Positions 8,859 through 18,465 of a stretch of 64,000 nt of DNA are shown here, in pieces. Position 1 is the stretch's first letter. Each line of letters opens with the position of its first letter. Position numbers and translations under genes: made by a program. The notes below the pieces were generated by a model. It did not search any database. It was not told where the DNA came from and was given only the letters and a program-made list of their open reading frames with translations. The stretch is from an uncultured Mailhella sp. (GTDB lineage Bacteria > Desulfobacterota > Desulfovibrionia > Desulfovibrionales > Desulfovibrionaceae): contig NZ_CANRLT010000001.1 of assembly GCF_947631555.1 (NCBI RefSeq), positions 35,793 through 99,792 of the forward strand, written 5' to 3'.

Positions 8859-9416
8859 ATGTATTCTACTACCGACTTCCGCCGCGGCCTGAAGATTGAG
8901 CTTGACGGCACCCCCTACGAAATCATTGAATTTCAGCATTTCAAGCCCGGCAAGGGCGGCGCTATGGTGCGTACCAAGCTGCGCAATATCCTGAATGGCC
9001 GCGTGGTGGACAACACCTTCCGTTCCGGAGAAAAAGTAGGCAAGCCCGACATGGAACAGCGCGACATGCAGTACCTGTACCGTGAAGGCTCCGATCTTGT
9101 GTTCATGGATATGACCACCTACGAACAAATCAGCCTGCCGGAGAAGGACACCGACGGGAAATCCGAATTTCTGCTGGAGTCCCAGCAGTGCCGCGTTCTG
9201 CTCTACAACGGCCAGCCCATCGATATCGAAATCCCTGTGAGCCTCGTGCTGACCGTGACGAAAACCGAACCCGGCGTCAAGGGCGACACCGTGTCCAACG
9301 TGACCAAGCCCGCCACGCTTGAGACCGGCGTGACCATTCAGGTGCCGATCTTTGTGAACGAAGGAGACCGCGTCAAGGTGGACACCCGCACTCGCGAATA
9401 CCTCGGCCGCGACTAG
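8859..9416 (+). CDS. efp: Translation elongation factor P
   Basis: A 185-residue EF-P, which rescues ribosomes stalled at polyproline stretches. Three beta-barrel domains are recognisable: the KOW-like N-domain with the loop [11 protein letters not shown], whose K32 is in the position of the lysine modified in E. coli EF-P, then an OB domain, then the C-terminal domain ending in the signature region [19 protein letters not shown]. The start at 8859 is set by GGAGG seven bases upstream and by the family N-terminus; the frame is open further upstream but that part does not match EF-P. No EpmA- or EpmB-like modifier was seen in the window. Confidence 0.97.
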   Translation: MYSTTDFRRGLKIELDGTPYEIIEFQHFKPGKGGAMVRTKLRNILNGRVVDNTFRSGEKVGKPDMEQRDMQYLYREGSDLVFMDMTTYEQISLPEKDTDGKSEFLLESQQCRVLLYNGQPIDIEIPVSLVLTVTKTEPGVKGDTVSNVTKPATLETGVTIQVPIFVNEGDRVKVDTRTREYLGRD

Positions 9417-9440
9417 TCCGCAGCCTTGCACTGCCGAACT

Positions 9441-9480
9441 GCCGCAAGGCCGCTCCGCGTCCTTACGGCGGTTTTGTTTA
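9441..9480 (+). terminator. intrinsic terminator after efp
   Basis: Inverted repeat 9441-9449 / 9461-9469 (one internal mismatch) followed by GGTTTTGTTTA. It ends efp ahead of the 186-base gap to ftsK. Confidence 0.65.
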
Positions 9481-9602
9481 ACTGCGAATGCAAAAACAAG
9501 TCTGACGCGGCCGCCTCGCGGTAAACTGAAAGCCGCGTTTCTGGCGTACCTGTTCCCTGCGGGGCACGGGGATTCGGCGTTTTTGAACTATCAAGGTGAA
9601 GT

Positions 9603-12600
9603 ATGTACGGACACAGACTGCTGCGTGAGCTTTTCGGGCTGCTCTTTCTTTTCTGCGGGCTGCTGATGCTGCTCAGTCTGTGGAGCTACAATGCCGCTGA
9701 CCCCACGTTCAACCAGGCCACCAACGTTGCCCCCATCCATAACGCCGCCGGGCAGTTCGGCGCGTATCTTGCCGGTTTTCTGGTGGATCTGTTCGGGATA
9801 GCTTCCTTTCTCTGGGTACTGTTCTTTCTGGCCGTGGGAGCAGGACTGGTTTCCCGCTGGCTGGTGCTCAAGTGGTATCGCTGGATCGGCTACCTGCTGC
9901 TCTATCTCTGCACACTAGTCTTTTTCTCGGCTGCCGGTATGGCGTTCCATGGTATGACCGGCGGTGGTTTTGCGGGCAGGCAGCTCTGTGAGATTTCCTA
10001 CCGCTTCCTCAGTCCTTACGGTTCTGTGCTGCTCTGGGTCTTCGCCTTCCTTATTGCCATGGAACTCTCCTTCAGTGTTTCCTGGCTGACGCTTCTCGGC
10101 CGCTTTGTCTCCCGGGCCATTACTCTCGTTCCCTCCTTTGGTGAAACCTTCGATCTTCCCGGCGCACATCTGGGAGAAACGCTGAAGAACTTTTCTCTTC
10201 CGTCATTCTCCATAAAGACAGTATTGGAAAAACTGAAGCTCAAAAAGGAAGCGATTCCGCACCCAACACTGGACATCCTTTCCGAGAAAAAAACGGAAAA
10301 AAGCCCTGCACCGAACGCGCCTGGTCTGACGCTTGACCTTGAGGGCGTTTCCGCTGCCGGATCTTCTCACGAGCTTGGAGAGTCGCAGAAGGAGCTTGCC
10401 GAACCTGCGCAGAATTCTGCTGTGCCTGCCCCGGCGGAAGTGAATGACGAGGTCTTGTCCGTCGATCCGGGGTTGACACTGGTGGACGAACCTGAAAGGC
10501 TCATGCCGGACGCACATGCTGAAGAAATGGCCTCTTCCACTGAGCCGGACGACGAGTTTGTCCTTGTGCTTGAAGAGGAAGTGGAATCTGCGTCTGTTCC
10601 GTTCCAAACAGGTCCGGTACCCGAAGCAGAGGTGAGCGCTTCGGCCCAGACGCCCGACCCGCTTCCACGGGAAGACACCGCACAGAAAGAAAACGAACCT
10701 GTGGAGCCGATAGCCATTCCTGCCTCTGCGGACATGGAGACGGACGACTTCCCGGCCATGTTCACGGCGGCCTCAGGGCTGGAGAAATCTGAAGCACCAG
10801 CGGATTCCTCTCAGGCGGTTTCAGTGCCGGAAGCTGTATCTCTTCCTGACGCTGCGCCCGCCGATGAGCCGGGAGTCACCTCTGTTGCCTCTGTTGCAGC
10901 CCCCTCCTCCGCTTCTGTGGGGGCAGCGAACCTGGAGGAGTCCCCGACTCTGTCCGAAAGTCCGGTACAGACGCCGTCTGCTCCGCAGGAACTGCGGCCC
11001 GATGCGTCTTCGCCCTTCGGCACAAGGACTATCCTCCCCGATCCCGAACCCGCACGGGGAAGCGCGTCCGCATCCTCAGCCATCCCGTCTTCTGCAGAAA
11101 ACCGGCAGGGCGGAGAGGCACGTCCCGCACCGCCCTTCCCTTACGCAAGGATTATCCGGCCGGCACCGGGGCATGAAGCGGCGTCTTCTGCCGAACCAGC
11201 CGCCCTTGCCTCCACGTCTGCCGCGCCCGAAGCGGCGGGGAAATTTCCGCAGGATGAGGAATACGCTTCCGTGGCCGTTGCTGTGTCGCAGGCTATGGCG
11301 GCGCAGCACTCTGAAGAGCAGCCCGCTCCTGCACCTGCGCCCGCACTTCCGGAACACCGTGTTTTGCCTCTGCCGCCGCTGGAGCTGCTGGATCCCCTGT
11401 CGGACACGGCGATACAGGAGCGCCCGGACAGCGACGTGCTGGAGCGTCAGGGCGAGGCCGTCATCACCTGCCTCAAGAATTTCAACGTCCACGCGACGCT
11501 GGCCAGGATTACGCCCGGCCCTGTGATTACCATGTTTGAAGTGCGTCCGGCTCCGGGGGTGAAGGCCACGCGCATCACCAACCTTGCCGACGATCTGGCC
11601 ATGTCACTCAAGGCCACGGCCGTGCGTATGCAGGCGCCTGTACCCGGTACGGACACCGTGGGCGTGGAGGTTCCCAATCCGAAGCGTGCCACCGTGTTTT
11701 TCCGCGAGATTGTGGAAGACGAGACCTTCCGCGGGGCGGAATCTCTGCTTACTGTTGCCCTGGGCAAGGACACGGGCGGGCGGCCCTTCTCGGCCGACCT
11801 TGCGCGTATGCCGCATCTGCTGGTGGCCGGCGCCACGGGTCAGGGCAAGAGCGTGTGCCTGAACGCCATTTTGCTCAGCCTCCTCTGCCGAGCCCGCCCG
11901 GATGAGGTACAGCTCATTCTTGTAGATCCCAAGCGCGTGGAATTTTCCATGTACGCCGACCTTCCCCACCTTGTTCACCCCGTGGTCACGGACATGGATC
12001 TCACCAAGAACGCGCTGCTCTGGGCCATCGACGAAATGACCCGCCGACTCTCGCTGTTCTCGAAGGTGCAGGTGCGCAACATCACGGGCTACAACGAGCG
12101 CCAGGCAAGACTGCGGGAAGCGGTGGAGGCCGGAGGCCCCGTGCCCGTAGATCCGGAGACCGGTGAACCGGAAGACCTTGCCAACATGCCGTTTCTGGTC
12201 ATCGTTGTGGACGAGCTGGCCGACCTCATGATGATCAAGCGCAAGGAAGTCGAAGGCAGTATCGTCCGGCTGGCCCAGCTTGCCCGTGCCGCGGGCATAC
12301 ACCTTATTCTTGCCACGCAGCGCCCCAGCGTGGACGTGGTGACCGGTCTGATCAAGGTCAATTTTCCATGCCGTATAGCCTTCAAGGTGACCAGCAGTCA
12401 GGATTCGCGCACCATCCTTGACGGCGTGGGAGCGGAAAAGCTCCTGGGCATGGGTGACATGCTGTTCAAGGCCAGTACGGGTATGGTGAAGCGCATCCAC
12501 GGGGCCTTTGTGAGCGACTCCGAAGTTTCGGCGCTGGTGGACTACTGGAAAAAACTTCAGAAGCCCAACTACAAGGTGGACTTCGCGGAATTTGGCAGCG

Positions 12601-12845
12601 AGGAAGAGGACTCTTCCGATGATGTTGGGCAGATCGGCTCACGGGGCAACGATATTGTGGACGATCCCATGTACTCCGAGGCCGTACAGTTCGCTCTGGA
12701 GAACGGCAAGGTATCCATTTCCCTGCTTCAGCGCCGCTTCCGCATAGGCTTCAACCGCGCCGCCCGCTTTGTGGATCAGATGGAGCGCGACGGCATACTG
12801 AGCGAGGCCGACGGCACCAGACCGCGCAGTGTCGTTCGCCGGTAG
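9603..12845 (+). CDS. ftsK: DNA translocase FtsK
   Basis: A 1080-residue septal DNA pump that couples chromosome dimer resolution to division. Four membrane segments occupy roughly residues 7-160. A long Ala/Pro/Glu/Ser-rich linker runs from about 205 to 595. The motor follows with Walker A GATGQGKS near 743-750, a Walker B LVIVVDELADLM near 865 and the ATQRPSVDVVTG block. The C-terminal winged-helix gamma domain (about 1018-1080, containing SISLLQRRFRIGFNRAARFVD) would read KOPS-type DNA sequences. The linker is about half as long as that of E. coli FtsK but longer than in SpoIIIE-type proteins. AAGGTGA lies just before the ATG. It is probably monocistronic. Confidence 0.97.
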   Translation: MYGHRLLRELFGLLFLFCGLLMLLSLWSYNAADPTFNQATNVAPIHNAAGQFGAYLAGFLVDLFGIASFLWVLFFLAVGAGLVSRWLVLKWYRWIGYLLLYLCTLVFFSAAGMAFHGMTGGGFAGRQLCEISYRFLSPYGSVLLWVFAFLIAMELSFSVSWLTLLGRFVSRAITLVPSFGETFDLPGAHLGETLKNFSLPSFSIKTVLEKLKLKKEAIPHPTLDILSEKKTEKSPAPNAPGLTLDLEGVSAAGSSHELGESQKELAEPAQNSAVPAPAEVNDEVLSVDPGLTLVDEPERLMPDAHAEEMASSTEPDDEFVLVLEEEVESASVPFQTGPVPEAEVSASAQTPDPLPREDTAQKENEPVEPIAIPASADMETDDFPAMFTAASGLEKSEAPADSSQAVSVPEAVSLPDAAPADEPGVTSVASVAAPSSASVGAANLEESPTLSESPVQTPSAPQELRPDASSPFGTRTILPDPEPARGSASASSAIPSSAENRQGGEARPAPPFPYARIIRPAPGHEAASSAEPAALASTSAAPEAAGKFPQDEEYASVAVAVSQAMAAQHSEEQPAPAPAPALPEHRVLPLPPLELLDPLSDTAIQERPDSDVLERQGEAVITCLKNFNVHATLARITPGPVITMFEVRPAPGVKATRITNLADDLAMSLKATAVRMQAPVPGTDTVGVEVPNPKRATVFFREIVEDETFRGAESLLTVALGKDTGGRPFSADLARMPHLLVAGATGQGKSVCLNAILLSLLCRARPDEVQLILVDPKRVEFSMYADLPHLVHPVVTDMDLTKNALLWAIDEMTRRLSLFSKVQVRNITGYNERQARLREAVEAGGPVPVDPETGEPEDLANMPFLVIVVDELADLMMIKRKEVEGSIVRLAQLARAAGIHLILATQRPSVDVVTGLIKVNFPCRIAFKVTSSQDSRTILDGVGAEKLLGMGDMLFKASTGMVKRIHGAFVSDSEVSALVDYWKKLQKPNYKVDFAEFGSEEEDSSDDVGQIGSRGNDIVDDPMYSEAVQFALENGKVSISLLQRRFRIGFNRAARFVDQMERDGILSEADGTRPRSVVRR

Positions 12846-12866
12846 CAAGGCGGTTCAGTGGGGGAG

Positions 12867-13631
12867 TCAGCGCCGGGCTTCCAGCGTTTTCCAGCGGCAG
12901 AGCACCTTTTCCAGTATATGGCAGGTCTCGTAGACGGCCAGCCCCAGCAGACTCATGGAGAGAATGCCTGAAAACATCTCAAGCTGATCGCCGCGCCCCC
13001 AGGCATCCATGATGAGGAAGCCGAGTCCCTTGCGTGTGGCGAAGGATTCGGCCATGAAGAGTACGGCTACGGCCGTACCGCTGGCCACCTTCAGGGCGGT
13101 CATGGCATCAGGCAGCGCCGCGGGGACGAGGACATGGCGCACGAGCTGCGCGGGTGTGCCGCCCAGGGTGCGGAAGGCATCCAGACAGCGGGCGTCAAGA
13201 TGGCGCAGACTGTCCCGTGTGACCACGAGGAGCTGATAGCCGGTGGTCAGGGCGATGAGCAGTATCTTCGGAAGGTCGCCCAGACCGAACAAGGTCAGAA
13301 ACACGGGTAGAAGTACGATTTTCGGCAGGGGATAGGTCAGAAAGACCAGGGGCGAAAGCACCCTGTCCAGACGGCGGCGGCAGCCCAGAAGCAGTCCCAG
13401 CGGAAAGGCGGCGGCGAAGGCCAGCAGCATGGCCGTGACGACGCGGCGGGCACTGCTCAGAATATGTCCCGGCAGATCCGGGCCACGGAGTGCGGCACTC
13501 CAGGCGTGGAGCACGTCCAGCGGCGCGGGCAGAAGGTATGGTCCCAAAGTCCATGCTCCAATCTGCCAGAGCAGGAGCAGCGCGGCAAAGGCCAGAGCGT
13601 AACGGCTCAGGATGGAGAACAGACGCTTCAC
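12867..13631 (-). CDS. ABC transporter permease, SsuC/TauC type
   Basis: A 254-residue inner-membrane permease with about six hydrophobic segments and the EAA-type loop near DAFRTLGGTPAQLVRHVLVPAALPD, which docks the ATPase. It resembles nitrate/sulfonate/taurine importers (BPD_transp_1 family). Its start overlaps the ATPase gene by 4 bases, and the order binding protein, ATPase, permease is typical of this class. The substrate is not fixed by sequence; sulfonates, taurine or a thiamine precursor are all known for this family. Confidence 0.9.
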   Translation of the reverse strand: MKRLFSILSRYALAFAALLLLWQIGAWTLGPYLLPAPLDVLHAWSAALRGPDLPGHILSSARRVVTAMLLAFAAAFPLGLLLGCRRRLDRVLSPLVFLTYPLPKIVLLPVFLTLFGLGDLPKILLIALTTGYQLLVVTRDSLRHLDARCLDAFRTLGGTPAQLVRHVLVPAALPDAMTALKVASGTAVAVLFMAESFATRKGLGFLIMDAWGRGDQLEMFSGILSMSLLGLAVYETCHILEKVLCRWKTLEARR

Positions 13632-14368
13632 TGTCCTGCCTCCGATGAGCTGCCTTTATCCAGTACGCGGCGGACGCGCTCCGCGATGGCCGCTCCCGCC
13701 GCGCCGCTGCGTGCGGAGTCGCTTCCGAAGCAGGGATTGTCCAGCCACAATGCGGGCCGTGCCGGACGTCCGCGCAGAACCATGATGTATCTACCCAGAA
13801 AAACCGCTTCAGAGACGTTGTGCGTCACGAGGACGAAGGACATGGCACGGCGTTTCCAGAGAGCCAGAAGCAGTTCCTGAAGCCGCTCGCGGGCGATGGC
13901 GTCCAGCGCGGCGAAAGGTTCGTCCATGAGCAGGAGGTCAGGGCGGGCGATGAGGGCGCGGCCTATGGCCACGCGCTGCCTTTGCCCGCCCGAGAGCTGC
14001 GCCGGAAAACGGCGCTCCAGCCCGCATAGTCCCATTTCTTCCAGCATGGCACGGGCGGCCACCTGCGTTTCGCGGCGGCCCGTCCCCTTGAGCTGGAGCG
14101 GAAGCACAAGATTGTCGTACACGGTCTTCCAGGGGAACAGACCGTAATCCTGCAGGATGAAGGCTGTGCGGCAGGTCTCGGGAAGCTCAACACTGCCCCG
14201 GCTGGCTTTGGTGAGACCGGAGAGCAGGGAAAGCAGGGTGGACTTGCCGCAGCCGGAAGGCCCGATCACGGCGAGCGATGCGCCTGCTTCCAGCGTGAAG
14301 CTCACGCCATCGAGCACGGAACCGGAGGGGAAGTCCTTCCCCAGATCTGTGACGCGCAGCGAACCCAT
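13628..14368 (-). CDS. ABC transporter ATP-binding protein, SsuB/TauB type
   Basis: A 246-residue cytoplasmic ATPase energising the adjacent permease. Walker A GPSGCGKST is near residues 36-44, the Q-loop lies in FILQDYGLFPWKTVYDNL, the signature is LSGGQRQRVAIGRALI, Walker B is LLLMDEPFAALD, and the switch His is in LVTHNVSEAVFL. These match the nitrate/sulfonate/taurine subfamily. The start codon follows the stop of the binding-protein gene directly, implying translational coupling. Confidence 0.93.
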   Translation of the reverse strand: MGSLRVTDLGKDFPSGSVLDGVSFTLEAGASLAVIGPSGCGKSTLLSLLSGLTKASRGSVELPETCRTAFILQDYGLFPWKTVYDNLVLPLQLKGTGRRETQVAARAMLEEMGLCGLERRFPAQLSGGQRQRVAIGRALIARPDLLLMDEPFAALDAIARERLQELLLALWKRRAMSFVLVTHNVSEAVFLGRYIMVLRGRPARPALWLDNPCFGSDSARSGAAGAAIAERVRRVLDKGSSSEAGQ

Positions 14369-15304
14369 TCAACGTTCCTGAAACACAATGTCTGTCCTGT
14401 CGGGCAGACCTTTTTTGAGCAGTCCTTTCCGTTCCATCCAGGCGGCGTACCGGTCAAGGTCGCTTTCTGTGGGAAGAGCGGAAGTATCGCCGAAACGGGG
14501 GGCACGGTAGTTCGCCTCGGCCTTTTCGGGAAGCAGCCGAAATGCTTTCAGCAGGGCCGTGCGCTTCTCCGGCCTGGCGTCCAGTGTCCCGGCTTCTTCC
14601 GCGAGGGCGGCGCGAAAGCGTATGACTTTGTCCGCAAAGGCATTGTCCACGCCGTTTTCCGGCCTGCGCAGAGCGATGACCGCCAGCGTGATGTCCAGAT
14701 CCTGGTCGTCCAGGAGGACGCGTGCTCCCGATGCCTCCACCAGAGACAGGAGAGGTTCCGGAAGCAGCGCGGAGTCCATGCGCCCGGCCAGCAGCATCTG
14801 GACACGCACGGGAATCTGGCGGATGTCCTGTTTCTCCGGCGCGTCCGCTCTGCCGCCCGTACGTGCAAGCAGTTCATCCAGTATAAACTCCACGATGGTG
14901 GCACGGCCGATAGCGCAGGTACGGCCTGTGAGTTCGTCCGGACTGCTGATTTTCGAGTGAGGACTCACGGCCAGACCGAAATATCTGGCCTCAGGCGCGG
15001 AATGGGACGTGGTGGCAACGATGACCTGGGGTGCATCGGTCTCGTTCTGCATCAGCACGTTGATGATGTCGCCGAAATGCCCATCCAGTGCACCCGCCCG
15101 CATGGCGGCTCCCAGTTCCAGCGCACTCTGGAAGGGCACAATGTCCACGTCCAGACCGTGTCGGGCGAAGACGCCGTCTTCACGGGCGGCGTAGAGCAGT
15201 ACGGAGTCTGCAGCGGGAAGCGTGCCGATTTTCAGAACGTCCGCGGCAAGCGCGGGCGCGGCCAGAACGCAGGCCAGCAGGGCGGAGAGTACGATGTTCA
15301 GCAT
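14369..15304 (-). CDS. ABC transporter periplasmic substrate-binding protein (NMT1/SsuA-like)
   Basis: A 311-residue exported binding protein and first gene of the three-gene importer. A signal peptide covers about residues 1-20 (hydrophobic core then A-L-A-A). The mature part begins with the typical VLKIGTLPAADSVLLYAAREDGVF pattern of NMT1/THI5-like and SsuA-like proteins, followed by GALDGHFGDIINVLMQ and the DELTGRTCAIGRATIVEF hinge region. The family binds small anionic or aromatic nutrients such as alkanesulfonates, taurine or pyrimidine precursors. In a sulfonate-using organism a sulfonate is attractive, but the sequence does not prove it. Confidence 0.88.
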   Translation of the reverse strand: MLNIVLSALLACVLAAPALAADVLKIGTLPAADSVLLYAAREDGVFARHGLDVDIVPFQSALELGAAMRAGALDGHFGDIINVLMQNETDAPQVIVATTSHSAPEARYFGLAVSPHSKISSPDELTGRTCAIGRATIVEFILDELLARTGGRADAPEKQDIRQIPVRVQMLLAGRMDSALLPEPLLSLVEASGARVLLDDQDLDITLAVIALRRPENGVDNAFADKVIRFRAALAEEAGTLDARPEKRTALLKAFRLLPEKAEANYRAPRFGDTSALPTESDLDRYAAWMERKGLLKKGLPDRTDIVFQER

Positions 15305-15418
15305 GGCATGATCCTCGTTGCCTTGGTGGGGTTGGTTGCGGGGAGAGTGAAAGGAGAAGAAATCAGGGGGAGCGTCTTGCGTTTCATGCGCTGCGCCTGA
15401 AATTTTCCGGGGGACGCA

Positions 15419-16024
15419 TCAGGAGCAGAGACCCGTGGCTTTGGCCTTTTCCCAGGGGCCGCATACGCCCAGGGCACAGCCCTTTTCAAGCCCGGCGCAG
15501 GCGTCCTTCGGGCGTTTTTCCAGAAAGGCCGCCGAAGCCCGGTAAATATGGAGAAGAGGCTCGTTCGGGTTCAGTTTTTCAGCGTACTCGAAGTCACGGC
15601 GCGCACCGGCGGGGCGGTTCATTTTGAGGCAAAGCAGTCCGCGTGTGGCATAGCTTTCCGCTGTGGGGGAAAGCTGTATGGCCCGTGTGATGTCTGCAAA
15701 GGCTTCTTCCAGATAGCCCTGATCGCTCAGAGAACGGCTGCGCAGTATGAGCGGTGCCGGATCCAGGGGGTCGAGCTGCACAGCCTTGTCCAGAAGGCGG
15801 GTCGCTTCTTCCGCATCGATACATTCCCCGGAGTCCGTCCAGAGGGTGCGGGCTTCTTCCAGAATCTGGCGGGCTTCGGGCGAGACTGTGGAGGAGGAAA
15901 GACGCCCGTGCGTCTGTGCCGCCGGAGCTTCAGGAGAAGCAGAGCCGAAGAGGCCGAAGCCGCTGAACAGGGAACAGCCGGAAAGGAGGAGGGAGAGGAA
16001 AAGCAGGAGGGCGCGGGAAGTCAT
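15419..16024 (-). CDS. TPR-repeat lipoprotein
   Basis: A 201-residue predicted lipoprotein: the signal peptide ends in the lipobox LLSGC, giving a lipidated Cys near residue 17, followed by a short linker. Two to three tetratricopeptide-like helical repeats follow (for example PAPLILRSRSLSDQGYLEEA and AESYATRGLLCLKMNRP), ending in a cysteine-containing tail. TPR lipoproteins usually scaffold envelope complexes; no specific partner is identified. The start at 16024 is chosen because GGAG lies seven bases upstream and the lipobox then falls at the right distance; an upstream in-frame ATG at 16096 is less likely. Confidence 0.8.
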   Translation of the reverse strand: MTSRALLLFLSLLLSGCSLFSGFGLFGSASPEAPAAQTHGRLSSSTVSPEARQILEEARTLWTDSGECIDAEEATRLLDKAVQLDPLDPAPLILRSRSLSDQGYLEEAFADITRAIQLSPTAESYATRGLLCLKMNRPAGARRDFEYAEKLNPNEPLLHIYRASAAFLEKRPKDACAGLEKGCALGVCGPWEKAKATGLCS

Positions 16025-16185
16025 GGATACTCCGGGCCGGTGGAAAGAAAAAGGGGCAGCGCACATAAGGCTATGTGCAAACGGCGTTTTCGTCAAATCC
16101 TTCCTGTGAGCTTTTTCCTCTTTTTGTTAACATGCGCAGAAATCGGCAAGTAAAAGGTAACGAGTTGTTTTTCCTGTTTTGGATA

Positions 16186-16214
16186 TTGACAGGCAAAAAC
16201 GGAAACGCTTTAAT
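16186..16214 (+). promoter_or_regulatory. sigma-70-type promoter for the symporter/racemase/lyase operon
   Basis: A perfect -35 TTGACA (16186-16191), a 17-base spacer and a -10 TTTAAT (16209-16214, five of six consensus). It sits in the 383-base gap between the TPR lipoprotein (-) and the symporter (+), and predicts a leader of almost 190 bases. A TTGTTAACA palindrome near 16125 could be an operator. Nothing else was recognised in the gap. Confidence 0.75.
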
Positions 16215-16407
16215 GTCTACATTCGACTTAAGGCCTGTTTGCTCTGCCGGGCTCCGGTGAACCGGGTCATCGCGCTTCCGCCCCGTGTCAACAGGAGATT
16301 TTGTTGTCAGCAGGACAGGCATCCGCACAGTCGATACGAGAAAGCGACGGAGACAACCAGGGTGTGCGGTTTCGGTGAAACATCATTCAAACTGGGAGGT
16401 ACAGCGT

Positions 16408-17628
16408 ATGCAATCCCGAATGAGTCTTCCTGTTCAAATGGCCATAGGTATGGTGCTCGGCATCATTGCAGGCTGCCTGGCGTCCAGCGCCGGCGTGGCC
16501 GCCGGCTGGTTCAAGCCGCTGGGTGATCTCTTTATCACGCTGGTGCGTATGGTCGTTGTGCCTCTTGTGTTCACCACACTCGTGGCCGGCGCTGCCAGCG
16601 TCTACGATGTCAGAGAGCTGGGACGCGTGGCCACCAAGACCATTGTCTACTATTTGCTCACCACCACGGTGGCCGTCATTATCGGCCTTCTCCTGGCCAA
16701 TCTCATCCATCCAGGCGCGGGACTTGACCTGTCGCTGGAAGGCCTGAAGGCCAAGGAAGCCGCTGCTCCGCCGCTGGTCAAGGTGCTGATGGACATCGTG
16801 CCGATTAACCCCGTCGAAGCGCTTGCCAAGGGCAATATGCTTCAGGTTATCTTCTTCGCCATCCTCTTCGGTTTTGCGCTCAGCATGCTGGGGGAAAAGG
16901 GCAAGCCCGCCTTCGTGTTCTTTGATTCCTGCGCCGAGGTCATGATCAAGATTACCGGCATCGTCATGTACTACGCACCCATCGGTGTGTTCGGTCTCAT
17001 GGCGTTCACCGTGGCCAACCACGGGCTTGGAGTGCTCCTGCCGCTCATCAAGCTGGTCGGGGTCATGTTCGCAGCATCCATCCTCCAGATACTCATCGTT
17101 TACCTGCCCTGTGTGCGTGTGGCCGGTCTCCGTCCGGGAACCTTCCTGAAGGGGATTTCCGAACCTCTGATGATCGCCTTCACCACCTGCTCCAGTGCAG
17201 CGGCTCTGTCCTCAAACCTGCTCTCCGTGGAAAAGCTCGGTGCGCGCAAATCCGTGGCCAGCTTCTCTATCCCCCTGGGCAATACCATCAACATGGACGG
17301 TGCTGCCATCTACATGGGCGTGGCCGCCATTTTCGCCGCTGACATCTACGGCATCCCCATGCCCATAGATAAGCAGCTTACCGTCATTCTGATGGCCGTT
17401 CTGGCCTCCATCGGCTCGATGGGCGTGCCCGGGGCGGCCTTGGTCATGATTACCATGGTCTTCACGCAGGTGGGCATTCCGCTGGAAGCCATTGCCATCA
17501 TTGCCGGCGTTGACCGCATCATGGACATGGCTCGTACGTCAATCAACGTCCTCGGCGACGCTGCCGGCGCCTTGCTGGTCTCCAGGCTTGAGCGCGGCCG
17601 CGCCGATTCTGCTCCCGCAAATATCTGA
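16408..17628 (+). CDS. Dicarboxylate/amino-acid:cation symporter (GltP/DctA family)
   Basis: A 406-residue secondary transporter of the DAACS family, which imports aspartate, glutamate or C4-dicarboxylates with Na+ or H+. Eight membrane segments with two re-entrant hairpins are expected. The signature serine-rich hairpin is TTCSSAAALSSNL, and the NMDGAAIYMG and GVDRIMDMARTSINVLGDA substrate/cation motifs are intact, including the Asp and Arg that bind the amino and side-chain groups in glutamate/aspartate carriers. The start at 16408 has GGGAGGT eight bases upstream; the longer frame from 16285 adds only a basic leader. It begins an operon with the racemase (15-base gap) and the PLP lyase. 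Confidence 0.93.
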   Translation: MQSRMSLPVQMAIGMVLGIIAGCLASSAGVAAGWFKPLGDLFITLVRMVVVPLVFTTLVAGAASVYDVRELGRVATKTIVYYLLTTTVAVIIGLLLANLIHPGAGLDLSLEGLKAKEAAAPPLVKVLMDIVPINPVEALAKGNMLQVIFFAILFGFALSMLGEKGKPAFVFFDSCAEVMIKITGIVMYYAPIGVFGLMAFTVANHGLGVLLPLIKLVGVMFAASILQILIVYLPCVRVAGLRPGTFLKGISEPLMIAFTTCSSAAALSSNLLSVEKLGARKSVASFSIPLGNTINMDGAAIYMGVAAIFAADIYGIPMPIDKQLTVILMAVLASIGSMGVPGAALVMITMVFTQVGIPLEAIAIIAGVDRIMDMARTSINVLGDAAGALLVSRLERGRADSAPANI

Positions 17629-17643
17629 CCGGTTCATTTCGCT

Positions 17644-18438
17644 ATGCTCGCCAGCAACGATATGGAAAATTGCAGCGGCGAAAGGCTCCGCGTCATCGGT
17701 GTGGTCGGCGGCCTCGGGCCTTTCGCCGGACTGGATCTGGTTCGCAAGATCCTTCGCCATACGGCTGCGCGCAAAGATCAGGAGCATCTGCCGCTCATGC
17801 TCTGTTCTTTTCCCGGAAAGGTTCCTGAGCGTCCGACCTTTCTCCTCGGTCAAAGCAGCGAAAATCCGGGAGATGCTATCGGGGACATCATGTGCCGTCT
17901 CGCCCGGGGCGGTGCGGAGGTCATCGGTATGCCGTGCAATACGGCGCACAGTCCCGGAATACTGGACAGAGCGCTGGAAAAGTTGTACCGGACATCGCCG
18001 GAGATACGTTTTATCTCCATCATCCGCAGTGCCGTGGAGCATATCCGTGCCTTGCAGCCAGCAGGCGGACCTGTTGGTCTCATGGGGACGGAAGCCACAC
18101 TGCGTACAGGGCTTTATCAGAATGCTCTGGCGGAAGCCGGGCTGGAAGCCGTTATCCCCGATGGTGAAGACTGTGAGCTGATGCAGAAGGCCATCAGTGA
18201 TACACGGTTCGGCATCAAAGCCTTCTCAGACCCCGTTACGCAGGAGGCAAGGACTGCCCTTCTCAGTGTGGCTCAGCGCTTGATTGCAGAAAAGCACGTC
18301 TCTCTCCTGCTTCTTGGCTGCACAGAGATCCCTCTGGCCGTCACGGAAACATTGTTTCAGGATATTCCCGTTGTGGACGCCACAGACGCCCTCGCACGGG
18401 AACTCGTTCGGGCGAGTTGTCCCGAACGGCTTGCTTGA
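17644..18438 (+). CDS. Aspartate/glutamate racemase family protein
   Basis: A 264-residue PLP-independent racemase of the Asp/Glu/hydantoin family. Both catalytic cysteines are visible: C98 in GMPCNTAHS and C226 in LLLLGCTEIPL, with an N-terminal IGVVGGLGPFAG loop typical of aspartate racemases. It presumably interconverts D- and L-forms of an acidic amino acid. The gene lies between a dicarboxylate/amino-acid importer and a CuyA/DcyD-type lyase, so the substrate may be imported aspartate or its sulfonic analogue cysteate. The start at 17644 is 15 bases after the previous stop; Met7 is an alternative. Confidence 0.88.
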   Translation: MLASNDMENCSGERLRVIGVVGGLGPFAGLDLVRKILRHTAARKDQEHLPLMLCSFPGKVPERPTFLLGQSSENPGDAIGDIMCRLARGGAEVIGMPCNTAHSPGILDRALEKLYRTSPEIRFISIIRSAVEHIRALQPAGGPVGLMGTEATLRTGLYQNALAEAGLEAVIPDGEDCELMQKAISDTRFGIKAFSDPVTQEARTALLSVAQRLIAEKHVSLLLLGCTEIPLAVTETLFQDIPVVDATDALARELVRASCPERLA

Positions 18439-18465
18439 CATCAACAGAAAGAAAGGTAGTTACTC

